Positions 8,085-17,311 of a stretch of DNA of 64,000 bases are shown here, in pieces. Position 1 is the first letter of the stretch. Every line of letters begins with the position of its first letter. A program made the translations under genes and the position numbers. The stretch lies in assembly GCF_000518225.1 (NCBI RefSeq), contig NZ_KI912401.1:437478-501477 (forward strand). The letters are read 5' to 3'. The notes under the pieces were generated by a model. That model had not been told where the DNA came from. It was given only the letters and a program-made list of their open reading frames with translations, and did not search any database. This stretch comes from Helicobacter pametensis ATCC 51478 (GTDB lineage: Bacteria; Campylobacterota; Campylobacteria; Campylobacterales; Helicobacteraceae).

Positions 8085-9002
8085 TTATTCGCTTGCTAGC
8101 ACTGCTAGTGCTGAGCTTGCCACGCGTGCTTCTGCATTGTCAGCTCTTGAAGTCAAAATCACTGGGACTTTTGCACCTAGCACGACTCCTGCAACCTTGG
8201 CATAAGCCAAATATACCAATGCTTTAAACAAAATATTGCCCGATTCAATTTGTGGAGCGATCAAAATATCAGGATCCCCACATACTTCTGAATCAATCTT
8301 TTTGATCTTGGCAGAAAGCGCAGAAATCGCATTATCCATCGCCAATGGTCCATAAACTAGAGCATCCTTGACTTCATTTTTGGCCCTTTGAGTAAGCTCA
8401 TGAGCCTCCATAGAGCTAGGGATCTTCTCATATGGCATCTCAACAGCACTCAATAATCCAACTTTTGGAAGAGTGATTCCAAGCTTATGTGCCAAATCCA
8501 CTGTATTTTGAATGATGCTCATTTTGACATCTATATTGGGTGCGATATTGATCGCTGCATCAGCGATAAACAAAGCCTTGTGATAAGCTGGGATATCCAT
8601 GATAAACGCATGCGTAATACTTCGCTCCGTCCTAAGTCCAGCATCTCTCTTGACAACTGCCCCCATGATGTCATTGGTGTGCAAATTTCCCTTCATTAGA
8701 GCCTTCACTTCACCCTTTGTCGCAAATTCAGCGGTTTTGGTCGCTGCCTCGATATCACTCATGGCATGAACAATTTCAAAGGATGAGATATCCATCCCAA
8801 GTTCACTAGCCACACTCTTGATTTTTGCCTCATCTCCTACCAAGATTGGATCAATCAAACCTTCTTTGTGCGAATCAATCACTCCACTTAAACTTGTCTC
8901 ATCTGTAGGCTGAGCTACAGCAACTCTGATACGGCCCTTAGATTTGGCTTTGGCCAAAACATCGGCAAATACAGTATAATCTCGTCCTTGCAAATGTTGC
9001 AT
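8085..9002 (-). CDS. pta: Phosphate acetyl/butyryltransferase (short Pta/Ptb type)
   Basis: The 305-residue protein corresponds to the compact PTA_PTB catalytic domain that swaps CoA for phosphate on acetyl-CoA. Conserved parts include LMKGNLHTNDIMGAVVKRDAGLR (read in two pieces around 100-125), HAFIMDIPAYHKALFIADAAINI and late AKVPVILTSRADN. It lacks the N-terminal DRTGG-type domain of long Pta enzymes. Its position directly upstream of ackA supports acetyl- rather than butyryl-phosphate as the product. The start is preceded by AGGAGG. Confidence 0.9.
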   Translation of the reverse strand: MQHLQGRDYTVFADVLAKAKSKGRIRVAVAQPTDETSLSGVIDSHKEGLIDPILVGDEAKIKSVASELGMDISSFEIVHAMSDIEAATKTAEFATKGEVKALMKGNLHTNDIMGAVVKRDAGLRTERSITHAFIMDIPAYHKALFIADAAINIAPNIDVKMSIIQNTVDLAHKLGITLPKVGLLSAVEMPYEKIPSSMEAHELTQRAKNEVKDALVYGPLAMDNAISALSAKIKKIDSEVCGDPDILIAPQIESGNILFKALVYLAYAKVAGVVLGAKVPVILTSRADNAEARVASSALAVLASE

Positions 9003-9034
9003 AATACCTCCTAGTCATTAAGTCATAAAAAATG

Positions 9035-9040
9035 ATTATA
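9035..9040 (-). promoter_or_regulatory. -10 box of the pta-ackA operon
   Basis: A consensus TATAAT on the minus strand lies 32 bases before the pta ATG. An AGGAGG ribosome-binding site (9007-9012) is 4 bases before the start. No clear -35 box is visible, which is usual in Helicobacter. Confidence 0.6.
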
Positions 9041-9112
9041 CGCCGTGCAAAATTTCAAATTACTATCTTTTGATAAAATTTTATTTACTTTATTTTTTGC
9101 TTTTACTAAAAG

Positions 9113-10072
9113 TTACGCCTTCAAAAGTTTGGCGACTTCTTTGGCATGATAGCTGATGATAATGTCTGCCCCTGCCCGCTTAAAGCTCATCATCGTTTCC
9201 ATCAAAACTCTTTCATAATCAATCACACCAGATGCTCCAGCAAATTTGAGCATACTATATTCTCCACTGACATTATAGAGCGCCAATGGCAAGAGTGAAG
9301 CCTCTCGAATATCACGCACGATATCCAAATAAGCCAATGCGGGCTTCACCATCAAAATATCAGCTCCTTCTTTTTCATCATTTAAACTTTCGCGAATCGC
9401 TTCTCTGCGATTTGCCCCATCTTCTTGATAGGTTTTGCGATCACCAAAGCTTGGAGCAGATTGAGCCACATCACGAAATGGGCCATAATAAGCACTTGCA
9501 AATTTTGTCGAATAACTCATAATCGGAAGGTGAATAAACCCTGCTTGATCAAGCACATCTCTAAGATAGCTCACCGTATGATCCATCATCCCGCTAGGTG
9601 CGATCATATCAGCTCCTGCTTTGGCTAAGTCTAGAGCTTGGATTCCAAGAAGCTCAAGCGTTGCATCATTATTCACACTTTGATTTTGCAAGACTCCACA
9701 ATGCCCATGATTAGTGTATTCACAAAAACACAAATCCACACTGATACAAATTTGAGGAAAATTCTTTTTGATCACCCTAATGGCTCGTGCCACGATGCTC
9801 TCCTCACCCAAGGCTGAGCTTCCCTTCTCATCCTTAAAAGATGGGATTCCAAAAAGCAATACATGATAAATCCCAAGAGCGACTAACTCCTCACATTCTT
9901 CTAGCAAATACTCCAAACTCAACTGATAAACATCAGGCATAGAAGGAATGGGATTTTTGACATTGGGTGCATCAATCACAAAAAGTGGGTAGATAAAATC
10001 TTGCACCCCGATATGCGTCTCCCTCACTAGATCCCTCATAGCAGAATTCATCCTTAAGCGTCTAAATCTCAT
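9113..10072 (-). CDS. hemB: Delta-aminolevulinic acid dehydratase (porphobilinogen synthase)
   Basis: This 319-residue cytoplasmic enzyme condenses two 5-aminolevulinate molecules to porphobilinogen in heme synthesis. The cysteine-rich metal site [15 protein letters not shown] shows the zinc-dependent type. The Schiff-base lysine motif [13 protein letters not shown] and [12 protein letters not shown] are present. It lies just downstream of arsS, the same arsR-arsS-hemB order as I recall in H. pylori (HP0166-HP0163). RBS GGAGA precedes the ATG. Confidence 0.96.
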   Translation of the reverse strand: MRFRRLRMNSAMRDLVRETHIGVQDFIYPLFVIDAPNVKNPIPSMPDVYQLSLEYLLEECEELVALGIYHVLLFGIPSFKDEKGSSALGEESIVARAIRVIKKNFPQICISVDLCFCEYTNHGHCGVLQNQSVNNDATLELLGIQALDLAKAGADMIAPSGMMDHTVSYLRDVLDQAGFIHLPIMSYSTKFASAYYGPFRDVAQSAPSFGDRKTYQEDGANRREAIRESLNDEKEGADILMVKPALAYLDIVRDIREASLLPLALYNVSGEYSMLKFAGASGVIDYERVLMETMMSFKRAGADIIISYHAKEVAKLLKA

Positions 10073-10109
10073 TTATTTCTCCTCAATAAGTGTTTTCTAG
10101 TAAAACTTT

Positions 10110-11360
10110 TCAGCGATTCTCAACAATACAGTCTGAAATGATAAAGCAGTTAAAACCATCTTGATAGACATAATCAATCCCAAATTTTTGAGCCTCCAAT
10201 ACACTCTTGATAATATAGAGTCCAAGGCCAAATCCTTGCGAATTATCTTCTTTGAAATAGGGCTTGAAATACTCAACAAAGTTAGCCTTAAGGGGATCTC
10301 CACGATTGGAAACATAAAGATTTTGTCTCACAGATTTGACATAAACCTTTTTATCTGATCCATATTTGATGGCATTATCAAAGAGATTTTTAAGCACCAA
10401 AGCAAACAGCTCAAAATCAGCCTTGATCAAATCTCCATGGCTTTGCACAATGATTTGATCATCATTATCGATCAAAAGCATAGTTTTTGCCTCATTGACG
10501 ACCTCATCGAGCAAAAACTCTCTTTTGTGCATCTTGTAGGCTTTGGCATTCATTTGCTCTAGCTTTGCAAACTCTTTGATCAATACTTCAAAACGCTTAA
10601 AAACTGAAGTCAAACGCTCCTTTGCTACACCCTCTTCAAGCATCGCAGAGATCAATCTTCCCTTGGTGATTGGGGTATTGAGTTCATGCATAATCGATCG
10701 CAAAAATAGCATTCTAGATTCATTGAGTGCGCGAATCTTTGAGACTGCATTGTCAAATTCTTGAGCCAATTCTCCAATCTCATCCTTTTGCTCCAATCGA
10801 CAGGAGATATCCAGCTCTCCATTGGAAAATTTTTTGATACTTGAATGCAAGCATTTAAGTGGAGCCAAGGCTTTGAAAATCATCACAAGCATCAAGACAA
10901 GCAATGCGACCACCAAAAAGATCACAAGATAAAAATTAGCAAAGGAATACTTAGGTGAATATTTAAACAATAAAGCCTCATTTGGGGTTTCAAGGAGAAT
11001 ATAGATCTTATCCTCTATCTTAAGTGTTTTTGCAAAGATTCCCTGAACGATGGGTGGAAGTTTATTGGTATTGATGAGCTGATTTTTGATTTTTGGATCA
11101 GTGGCAAGAGCGAAGCCAAACTCATCCAAATATTGCAAAACAACAGAAAGATCTCCACTATCACGCACAATCGGAGCCAATGTGCGCAAGAAATAGCGAT
11201 ATCTTAGCTCTTCTCGAATATGCTCTTGCTCAGTCTGATCACGGATAAAATAAAATGAAAAACCCAAAAAACTCAATAAAGCAAAAACAAAAAGCCCAGA
11301 GATTTTGAAAAAAATCGAACTATCAAGCAAAAACTTGCGTATAGCAATTTTGCGTAACAT
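10110..11360 (-). CDS. arsS: ArsS-type acid-sensing sensor histidine kinase
   Basis: This 416-residue membrane kinase has two membrane segments (about 20-39 and 142-163) flanking a periplasmic sensor loop, then a HAMP-like linker and a dimerisation helix with the phospho-accepting His225 in SIMHELNTPITKGRL. The ATPase domain has NLFDNAIKYGSD (N box) and GFGLGLYIIKSV (G box). Its start overlaps the arsR stop by one base. By synteny with arsR and hemB it is the H. pylori HP0165 counterpart, where the pair controls urease and acid-response genes. The urease genes are not in this window, so the regulon here is unknown. Confidence 0.9.
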   Translation of the reverse strand: MLRKIAIRKFLLDSSIFFKISGLFVFALLSFLGFSFYFIRDQTEQEHIREELRYRYFLRTLAPIVRDSGDLSVVLQYLDEFGFALATDPKIKNQLINTNKLPPIVQGIFAKTLKIEDKIYILLETPNEALLFKYSPKYSFANFYLVIFLVVALLVLMLVMIFKALAPLKCLHSSIKKFSNGELDISCRLEQKDEIGELAQEFDNAVSKIRALNESRMLFLRSIMHELNTPITKGRLISAMLEEGVAKERLTSVFKRFEVLIKEFAKLEQMNAKAYKMHKREFLLDEVVNEAKTMLLIDNDDQIIVQSHGDLIKADFELFALVLKNLFDNAIKYGSDKKVYVKSVRQNLYVSNRGDPLKANFVEYFKPYFKEDNSQGFGLGLYIIKSVLEAQKFGIDYVYQDGFNCFIISDCIVENR

Positions 11361-12049
11361 TATTGATTGATCTCGAGTTTATATCCTACACCTCGGACAG
11401 AGATAATGTATTCTGGGGTCTTTGGATTTTGCTCAATCTTAGCTCTCAGACGCCCAATAATGACATCGATACTTTTATTAGAGCTCTCTGGACTGATTGA
11501 CTTGGTCTCAATCGCAATCGTTTCTCTTGAAAACACTTGTCCCACCTTACTAAGCAAAAGCGCAAGGATCTCATATTCTGCCTTAGTCAAATCCAATCTC
11601 TTTCCTTTGAAGAAAATATCTCTCCCCTCTGGTCTGATCTCAAAAATCTCTTTGTTGACCTTTTGGCTTTGAGTCCCTTGAACTCTCGCACTATATCGAC
11701 GCAAAACAGCGTGAATCCTTGCTACAAGCTCTTGAGGATCGTAGGGTTTGGGGATATAGTCATCAGCTCCAAATTCCAATGCCTTTGTTTTGTCATTGAT
11801 ATCATTTCGAGCAGAAGAGATAATGATGGGGATATCTTTCTGCTTTACTACTTTTTGACATACTTCCAATCCATCTAGATTTGGCAATGTCAGATCTAAC
11901 AGTAATAAATCAAATTTTCTAGCATTTACAGCACTGATCCCAGTATATGGCTCATCATAGCTAGTTACATTCATATCGTGTTTTTTTAGATATTCCGTGA
12001 GAAGTTCAGCCAACTCTACATCATCTTCAATCATCAAAATCTCAAGCAT
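11360..12049 (-). CDS. arsR: ArsR-type OmpR/PhoB response regulator
   Basis: The 229-residue regulator has a receiver domain with the acidic pocket IEDD (about 7-10), phospho-acceptor Asp52 in [13 protein letters not shown] and Lys in [10 protein letters not shown]-terminal winged helix follows (about 130-229), with [18 protein letters not shown] and VRGVGYKLE. It precedes arsS and hemB in one leftward unit. This is the H. pylori HP0166-like acid-response regulator by order and sequence type. Confidence 0.93.
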   Translation of the reverse strand: MLEILMIEDDVELAELLTEYLKKHDMNVTSYDEPYTGISAVNARKFDLLLLDLTLPNLDGLEVCQKVVKQKDIPIIISSARNDINDKTKALEFGADDYIPKPYDPQELVARIHAVLRRYSARVQGTQSQKVNKEIFEIRPEGRDIFFKGKRLDLTKAEYEILALLLSKVGQVFSRETIAIETKSISPESSNKSIDVIIGRLRAKIEQNPKTPEYIISVRGVGYKLEINQ

Positions 12050-12078
12050 AGATTCACCTCATTTATGGTATTTCCAGC

Positions 12079-12109
12079 ATCATAACCAAAAAAAAGTAAA
12101 GATTGTCAA
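12079..12109 (-). promoter_or_regulatory. Predicted promoter of arsR-arsS
   Basis: On the minus strand a consensus -35 TTGACA (12104-12109) is followed after 19 bases by TATGAT (12079-12084). The -10 lies about 30 bases before the arsR ATG, and GAGGTGA supplies the ribosome-binding site. The spacer is slightly long. Confidence 0.5.
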
Positions 12110-12116
12110 AACAAAC

Positions 12117-12139
12117 CTCTAGAGCCCCCTGCTCTAGAG
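12117..12139 (-). terminator. Hairpin between the 12273 gene and arsR
   Basis: A perfect 9-bp stem (CTCTAGAGC / GCTCTAGAG) with a 5-base loop lies downstream of the leftward gene ending at 12273 and just before the arsR promoter. On the minus strand it is followed by GGTTTGTTTTG, a moderate T-rich trail, so it probably ends that transcript. Confidence 0.6.
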
Positions 12140-12272
12140 ATATACACAAAGGAATACAAAATATAGGAGAGAATTTTGTAACTAAGAATCGTCATGTCTT
12201 TTCAAAATCTTTTATCTTGAATAAAGACAAGTGAAACTATAGCAAAAAAATGTAAATTTTTTATTTACTTAG

Positions 12273-12548
12273 TCAAATTTTGCTTAATCTTTTGTCAATT
12301 TCTGCAAGCTGGAATTGCAAATACCGAAGAGTGAGCTCAAGCTTGTCTTCTAGATTCTCAATTTCAGGAGATAAAAGCCCCTCAAAAAGCAACAACAGCT
12401 TCTCTCTCTGAACACTCAAAAACTCTCTCTCATCAATCAATGAAACAGAGAGCATATCGCGATCACTCACCTCACTTCTATGTGTTTCGCTCTCCCCTGT
12501 GTCTATTTGAGACAACGCCTCCAACACAACATTACGCAAATCACTCAT
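12273..12548 (-). CDS. Small conserved Helicobacter/Campylobacter protein, possibly CiaD-like
   Basis: This acidic protein of about 91 residues ends in a predicted amphipathic helix (SPEIENLEDKLELTLRYLQF region), with no signal peptide or membrane segment. I think it corresponds to the small gene next to arsR in H. pylori (HP0167) and may carry a CiaD-like domain, but this is from memory and uncertain. ATG 12548 overlaps the stop of the 52-residue upstream gene (ATGA); a GTG at 12560 is an alternative start. Function unknown. Confidence 0.6.
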   Translation of the reverse strand: MSDLRNVVLEALSQIDTGESETHRSEVSDRDMLSVSLIDEREFLSVQREKLLLLFEGLLSPEIENLEDKLELTLRYLQFQLAEIDKRLSKI

Positions 12549-12703
12549 TTCAGTAGCCACCTCTCAAGTTTCTGTATCTCTTCTTCTGTCTTTGCCCGCA
12601 CAAAAAACAAAATAAGCTCACGATTTTTCTCCTTGCTTTCTTCTGCCTCTTTTGCTCGCTTTGAAGAAAAAACTTTTTGAATTTCCAAAATACGCCCAAA
12701 CAT
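12545..12703 (-). CDS. Small basic/charged hypothetical protein (52 aa)
   Basis: An ATG at 12703 opens a 52-codon frame reading MFGRILEIQKVFSSKRAKEA and then a Glu/Lys-rich helix with ELILFFVRAKTEEEIQKLE. Its TGA overlaps the ATG of the next gene, and the two likely form a small operon, as the adjacent pair HP0168-HP0167 in H. pylori (recalled). Translational coupling and the helix-rich composition support a real gene. No function can be assigned. Confidence 0.55.
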   Translation of the reverse strand: MFGRILEIQKVFSSKRAKEAEESKEKNRELILFFVRAKTEEEIQKLERWLLK

Positions 12704-12841
12704 AGCACCATCTCTCAAACAAAATAAAAGCGCATTTTATCTCAAAATCTATTTCATTCTATGAGGCGCAACCCATAGATCAAGGATCCAAAATCATCTC
12801 ACACTCTATCAATCAAAAGTATCAAATCTTTAAATCTTTAT

Positions 12842-12858
12842 TATAATAATGATTATCA
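12842..12858 (+). promoter_or_regulatory. Fur box overlapping the -10 of the iron-uptake operon
   Basis: TATAAT (12842-12847) is a consensus -10. The overlapping 15-mer TAATAATGATTATCA (12844-12858) differs from the 7-1-7 Fur consensus TGATAATNATTATCA at one base. The site lies 25-40 bases before the ATG of the iron-binding protein gene, and an AAGGAG RBS (12870-12875) follows. Iron-loaded Fur bound here would block RNA polymerase directly. Confidence 0.8.
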
Positions 12859-12882
12859 AAACACTATTCAAGGAGTAAAACT

Positions 12883-13890
12883 ATGCTAAAAAAATCTTTG
12901 CTATCTATTAGCATGATTGGATCCATCCTATTGGGTGCAGAGCTCAATATCTACTCAGCCAGACATTATGATGCTGATTTTGAGATCATCAAAAAGTTTG
13001 AGCAAAAAACAGGGATCAAAGTCAATCACACACAAGCCAGACCTCAAGAACTCATCAAAAGAATGCGACTTGAAGGTGATAAATCACCAGCTGATTTATT
13101 TATCACAGCAGATATCTCAAATCTCACAGAAGCCAAAAATGCCAACCTCTTGGCTCCAGTAGATTCTAAAGTCTTGCAAGAAGTCATTCCTTCACATCTA
13201 AGAGATAAGGACAATCAATGGTTTGCAATCACTAAGCGCGCTAGAATCGTTGTCTATGCCAAAAATCGAGGTGTTGATCCAAATTTAGTCAAAAACTATG
13301 AAGATCTTGCAGATCCCAAACTCAAAGGCAATCTCTTAGTCAGAAGTGCAACAGCTGCCTATAGCAAAACTCTTCTAGCAAGTATCATCGCAAATGATGG
13401 AAGTGCTGAAGCCAAAAAATGGGCACAAGGCGTTCTTGCAAATCTCGCAAGCAAACCAAAAGGAGGAGATAGAGATCAAGCAAGACAAGTTTATGCAGGA
13501 GATGCGGATTTTGCCATTATGAATACATACTACATCGGATTGATGAAGCATTCCAAAAATCCAAAAGATGTCGAGGTGGCCAACTCTCTTGGGATCATCT
13601 TCCCCAATCAAGATAATCGTGGAGCACATATCAATGTAAGTGGTGTGGCGATGACAAAATCCAGCAAAAATCGCAAAGAAGCTCAAGCATTTATGGAGTT
13701 TTTGCTCAGCAAAGAGGTGCAGGAAATGCTCACAAACATCAACTTTGAATATCCCGTAAGAAGCGATGTCAAACTCAATGAAACCATCCAGAGTTTTGGC
13801 CAATTCAAAGAAGATCAACTTCCAGTCAGTGAGATTGCCAAAAAAGTCCAAGAGGCAGTCAAAATCTATGATGAAGTCGGATTTAGATGA
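12883..13890 (+). CDS. fbpA: Fe(III) ABC transporter periplasmic binding protein
   Basis: The 335-residue protein has a signal peptide cleaved after about residue 19. The mature start LNIYSARHYDADFEIIKKFE is the class-1 ferric-binding protein (FbpA/cFbpA) opening. The tandem tyrosines in IMNTYYIGLM (Tyr216-Tyr217 of the precursor) are the expected iron ligands. GLM-type FbpA proteins from Campylobacter (Cj0175c) are the closest remembered relatives. It begins an operon with the permease (4-base overlap) and ATPase, under the Fur box at 12844. It captures free Fe3+ in the periplasm. Confidence 0.92.
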   Translation: MLKKSLLSISMIGSILLGAELNIYSARHYDADFEIIKKFEQKTGIKVNHTQARPQELIKRMRLEGDKSPADLFITADISNLTEAKNANLLAPVDSKVLQEVIPSHLRDKDNQWFAITKRARIVVYAKNRGVDPNLVKNYEDLADPKLKGNLLVRSATAAYSKTLLASIIANDGSAEAKKWAQGVLANLASKPKGGDRDQARQVYAGDADFAIMNTYYIGLMKHSKNPKDVEVANSLGIIFPNQDNRGAHINVSGVAMTKSSKNRKEAQAFMEFLLSKEVQEMLTNINFEYPVRSDVKLNETIQSFGQFKEDQLPVSEIAKKVQEAVKIYDEVGFR

Positions 13891-15485
13891 GAATCTCTTT
13901 GCAAATCTTGGCAATGATCATGGTGGGGATCATTGCCATTCCAATCTTTGGAGCCTTTTTGGAAACAGGCTATATCCTCATCCAATCTCTATGGCAAGAT
14001 TCTCAAACAACTCAAATCATTCATTCCAACCTCACTCATTTCTTTGATTTTCTTTTTTTGCGATTTTTGAAAGATACTTTTTGGGTCGCTACTCTTGTAT
14101 TGCTATTGAGCTACCTGATCGGCGTGAGCTGTGCCTATCTCGTCGCACATTTTGATTTCTTTTTTTCAAAGATTTTAGAAAAAATCCTATTTCTTCCTCT
14201 TGCAATCCCTGCTTATATTTTGGCTTTTGTCTATGTGGGGATCTTTGATGTAGGTGGGATTTTTTATGAGATTTTTGGAATACGCATAGATTTTTTCAAT
14301 CTCTTTGGTGTGGTTTGGGTTTTATCAATCTCTCTTTTTCCCTATGTTTATATTTTTGCCAAAACCTCCTTTCAAACCCAATCAGTTCAACTCTATGAAG
14401 TCGCCAAAAGTATGAAATACACCCAATGGCAAATATTTTATAAAGTCTCCATTTCAAGTGCAAAGCCTGCAATTTTTGGAGGGCTTTTGCTTGTCTTGAT
14501 GGAAACTTTGAGTGATTATGGAGCAAGCGCCTATCTTGGAATCGATACATTTTCAGCAGGGATTTTCAAACTCTGGTATGACCTAGATGATCCTTATTCT
14601 TCAAGTATTCTGACTGCGATTCTTATGGTTTTTGTTTTTATCATTATGTTTTTGGAGCAAAAAGTCAAACAGCAAAAACGCTACAGCTTCAATCAAAACA
14701 CCCAAATCCTTCTCCAAAAAGAAAAGCTTTCTCACTTCAAATCCTTTCTAGCAAGCCTATATTGCTTTTTGATTGCTTTTTTTGGATTCCTTCTTCCATT
14801 AGCATGGCTTTTGTATTGGGGGCTACAAGATGCAAAATTATGGGATAAGACATTTTATATTCTTGTTTTGAATTCTTTTTGGGTTGGAATCTTGGGGGCC
14901 TTTTTTGCTTTGCTTTGTGCGCTTTTTTTGTGTTTTGCTTCAAGGATCACAAAATCCATCATGCTTTCTCATGTTTTCAAGCTCTCAAGCTCTCTTGGTT
15001 ATGCAATCCCAGGAGCAGTCGTAGGGGTTAGCATCATGATCATTGCCACAGGCCTCTCACATCTCTTTCAGATCCCTCTTCTTGGGACCTCTATCAGTGT
15101 TTTGATCTTTGCTTATGTTGTGAGATTTTTGGCTACAGCGATTTATTCTATTCAAAATGGTTATGACAAGATTCACTCCTCCATCGATGAGGCGAGTCTA
15201 ACGCTCAATCCAAGTCATTTGATCCTTTGGTTCAAAATCCACTTTCCACTCCTCAAATACTTTATGCTTTCAGCATTTTTGATCGTCTTTATTGACACGA
15301 TCAAGGAGCTACCCATCACTAGGATGCTTGCTCCATTTGGATTTGAAACTCTAGCGACCAATGCATTTTGGTATGCCACGGATGAGCGTCTTTATGATTC
15401 AGCTTTACCATCATTGCTGATTGTTCTGCTTTCTCTAGTAGGAATGTTTTTGGCAAATTTATTCATTCAAGGAAAAAAATGCTAG
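13887..15485 (+). CDS. fbpB: Iron ABC transporter permease
   Basis: The 532-residue protein with about 12 membrane segments has the duplicated permease layout of FbpB/SfuB. The EAA loops are visible as LYEVAKSMKYTQWQIFYKVS (first half, about 170-190) and DEASLTLNPSHLILWFKIHFP (second half), each between membrane helices. It overlaps the binding protein by ATGA and the ATPase by 7 bases, so translation is coupled. It forms the inner-membrane channel for Fe3+ delivered by FbpA. Confidence 0.92.
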   Translation: MRISLQILAMIMVGIIAIPIFGAFLETGYILIQSLWQDSQTTQIIHSNLTHFFDFLFLRFLKDTFWVATLVLLLSYLIGVSCAYLVAHFDFFFSKILEKILFLPLAIPAYILAFVYVGIFDVGGIFYEIFGIRIDFFNLFGVVWVLSISLFPYVYIFAKTSFQTQSVQLYEVAKSMKYTQWQIFYKVSISSAKPAIFGGLLLVLMETLSDYGASAYLGIDTFSAGIFKLWYDLDDPYSSSILTAILMVFVFIIMFLEQKVKQQKRYSFNQNTQILLQKEKLSHFKSFLASLYCFLIAFFGFLLPLAWLLYWGLQDAKLWDKTFYILVLNSFWVGILGAFFALLCALFLCFASRITKSIMLSHVFKLSSSLGYAIPGAVVGVSIMIIATGLSHLFQIPLLGTSISVLIFAYVVRFLATAIYSIQNGYDKIHSSIDEASLTLNPSHLILWFKIHFPLLKYFMLSAFLIVFIDTIKELPITRMLAPFGFETLATNAFWYATDERLYDSALPSLLIVLLSLVGMFLANLFIQGKKC

Positions 15486-16423
15486 ATATTAAAAATCTCT
15501 ACAAAAGCTTTGGAAATTTTGAAGTTTTGCATGATATTAGCCTCACGCTCAAGCAGGGAGAAATCCTAAGCATCTTGGGCAATAGCGGAAGCGGGAAAAG
15601 CACATTGCTCAGAATCCTTGCCCGACTTGAGCAGCCCACCTCATACTCGCATTTTCAATGCACCTCCAAAACAGCCATTATGTTTCAAAACTATGCCCTC
15701 TTCCCTCATCTCAATGTCCAAGAAAACATTCTCTTTGCACTCCATCAATACCCCAAAGTTCAAAGAAATGATCGATTAGATGAGCTTTTAAAACTTTTCA
15801 ATATCACCTCCATCAGATCCAAAAGAATCGATCAAATCTCAGGAGGTCAAGCCCAAAGAGTAGCTTTTGCACGCGCAATCGCCACAAACTGCGAACTCCT
15901 ACTCTTAGATGAGCCCTTTTCCAATCTTGATTCCAACCTCAAAGAATCTTTGCGCAAGGAGCTCAAAGAGATGATCAAAGCTCAAAATATCTCAGCGATC
16001 ATTGTCACGCATGACATCGATGATGCATATTATCTCTCTGATTCCATCACACTTCTCAAGCAAGGAAAGATCATCGATCACAACACACCCAAAGAGCTCT
16101 ACTTCAATCCCAAAAGTGCAGAATCACAAGCCTTCCTCCCCTACATCAATGTGATCACAGACACTCTTTGTGATGATGATCCATTTTTTGCTTGGATTCG
16201 CTCCAAAAACTTTATCTTTGGTGCCAATGAAATCCAACTTGGGCAAGACTTTTGGGCTGAGGTTTTGGAAGCGCATTTCTTGGGCGCATTCAACAAACTC
16301 AAGCTTCGCTACAAGCACATCACATTTGATATGCTGCTCAACTCCTGCTACCCCATTCCACCCAAGCTTGGCTTCCAAATCACTCCTACGACACAGACTA
16401 TCCCCAAGCATCAAACACTCTAA
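15479..16423 (+). CDS. fbpC: Iron ABC transporter ATP-binding protein
   Basis: This 314-residue ATPase has Walker A GNSGSGKST (34-42), a Q-loop FQNYALFPHLNV, signature ISGGQAQRVAFARAI, Walker B LLLLDEPFSNLD and the switch His in IIVTHDIDDAYYLSD. The C-terminal extension of about 100 residues is like the regulatory region of FbpC/PotA proteins. It completes the fbpABC operon. Confidence 0.93.
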   Translation: MLDIKNLYKSFGNFEVLHDISLTLKQGEILSILGNSGSGKSTLLRILARLEQPTSYSHFQCTSKTAIMFQNYALFPHLNVQENILFALHQYPKVQRNDRLDELLKLFNITSIRSKRIDQISGGQAQRVAFARAIATNCELLLLDEPFSNLDSNLKESLRKELKEMIKAQNISAIIVTHDIDDAYYLSDSITLLKQGKIIDHNTPKELYFNPKSAESQAFLPYINVITDTLCDDDPFFAWIRSKNFIFGANEIQLGQDFWAEVLEAHFLGAFNKLKLRYKHITFDMLLNSCYPIPPKLGFQITPTTQTIPKHQTL

Positions 16424-16475
16424 GCCCCCTTTATGCTAGAATCCAAGCTTTTTGATTCTATATGAAAGGATAACC

Positions 16476-17195
16476 ATGGGACGAGCGTTTGAATACCGAC
16501 GAGCCGCCAAAGAAAAACGATGGGATAAGATGAGCAAAATCTTCCCCAAACTTGCCAAAGCCATCACAGTAGCTGCCAAAGAAGGTGGAAGTGATCCAGA
16601 TATGAATGCCAAACTCCGCACAGCCATCGCCAATGCCAAAGCCCAAAATATGCCCAAAGACAATATCGAAGCTGCTATCAAGCGAGCAAGTGGCAAAGAT
16701 GGAATCTTCACTGAAATCACCTATGAGGGCAAAGCACCCCATGGAGTGCTAGTGATGATTGAATGCACCACAGACAATCCCACCCGCACCATCGCCAATG
16801 TCAAAAGCTATTTCAACAAAACTCCCAATGCCTCTATCGTGCCCAATGGCTCACTAGAGTTTATGTTCTCACGCAAAAGTGTGTTTGAGTTTGAAAAGCC
16901 TGAGATGGACTTAGAAGAGCTTGAACTTGCTTTGATTGATTATGGGCTTGAAGAGCTTGAGAGCATCGAAATCGAGGGCAAGACCTCTTATGTGGCTTAT
17001 GGAGATTACACAGATTTTGGCAAGCTCAATGAGGGCTTTGAATCACTCTCTATCCCTGTGCAAAAAGCCTCACTTCAACGCATCCCAAATTCCCCCATCA
17101 CACTGAGTGAAGAGCAAATGAGTGAAGTAGAAAAGCTGTTAGATCGAATCGAAGAAGATGATGATGTCCAAGCAGTCTATACCAATATCGAGTAG
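16476..17195 (+). CDS. YebC/PmpR (TACO1) family protein
   Basis: The 239-residue protein starts [20 protein letters not shown], the characteristic YebC opening, and has [20 protein letters not shown] and a Glu-rich C-terminus ([20 protein letters not shown]). Family members are DNA-binding regulators or, in recent work on YebC and TACO1, ribosome-associated factors that relieve stalling at proline stretches. A longer frame starts further upstream, but ATG 16476 with GAAAGGA 5 bases before it matches the family. H. pylori has the equivalent gene (HP0162) close to hemB-arsS. Confidence 0.93.
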   Translation: MGRAFEYRRAAKEKRWDKMSKIFPKLAKAITVAAKEGGSDPDMNAKLRTAIANAKAQNMPKDNIEAAIKRASGKDGIFTEITYEGKAPHGVLVMIECTTDNPTRTIANVKSYFNKTPNASIVPNGSLEFMFSRKSVFEFEKPEMDLEELELALIDYGLEELESIEIEGKTSYVAYGDYTDFGKLNEGFESLSIPVQKASLQRIPNSPITLSEEQMSEVEKLLDRIEEDDDVQAVYTNIE

Positions 17196-17198
17196 TCT

Positions 17199-17261
17199 AT
17201 GAAGCCTGAGGAGAGAGCAAGAAAAAAGATTGATTCTAAGCTCACTCAAACAAATACATAG
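17199..17261 (+). pseudogene. Remnant of a type I restriction HsdR N-terminus
   Basis: A 20-codon open frame reads MKPEERARKKIDSKLTQTNT then stops. Type I restriction (HsdR) proteins of one large class begin with nearly this pattern (xPEExARxxIDxxLxxAGW). The rest of the gene is missing. Together with an hsdM-like fragment at 17922-18137 on the same strand, it looks like debris of a deleted type I system. The match is short, so confidence is moderate. Confidence 0.5.
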
Positions 17262-17286
17262 ATCTTATGTAAGAATAACCTTTTCA

Positions 17287-17307
17287 TCCATCCCAGAAAA
17301 GGATGGA
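17287..17307 (-). terminator. Short hairpin downstream of tpx
   Basis: A 7-bp inverted repeat (TCCATCC / GGATGGA, loop 7) lies 5 bases past the tpx stop on the minus strand. No clear T-run follows, so termination is only possible. Confidence 0.3.
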
Positions 17308-17311
17308 GGAA

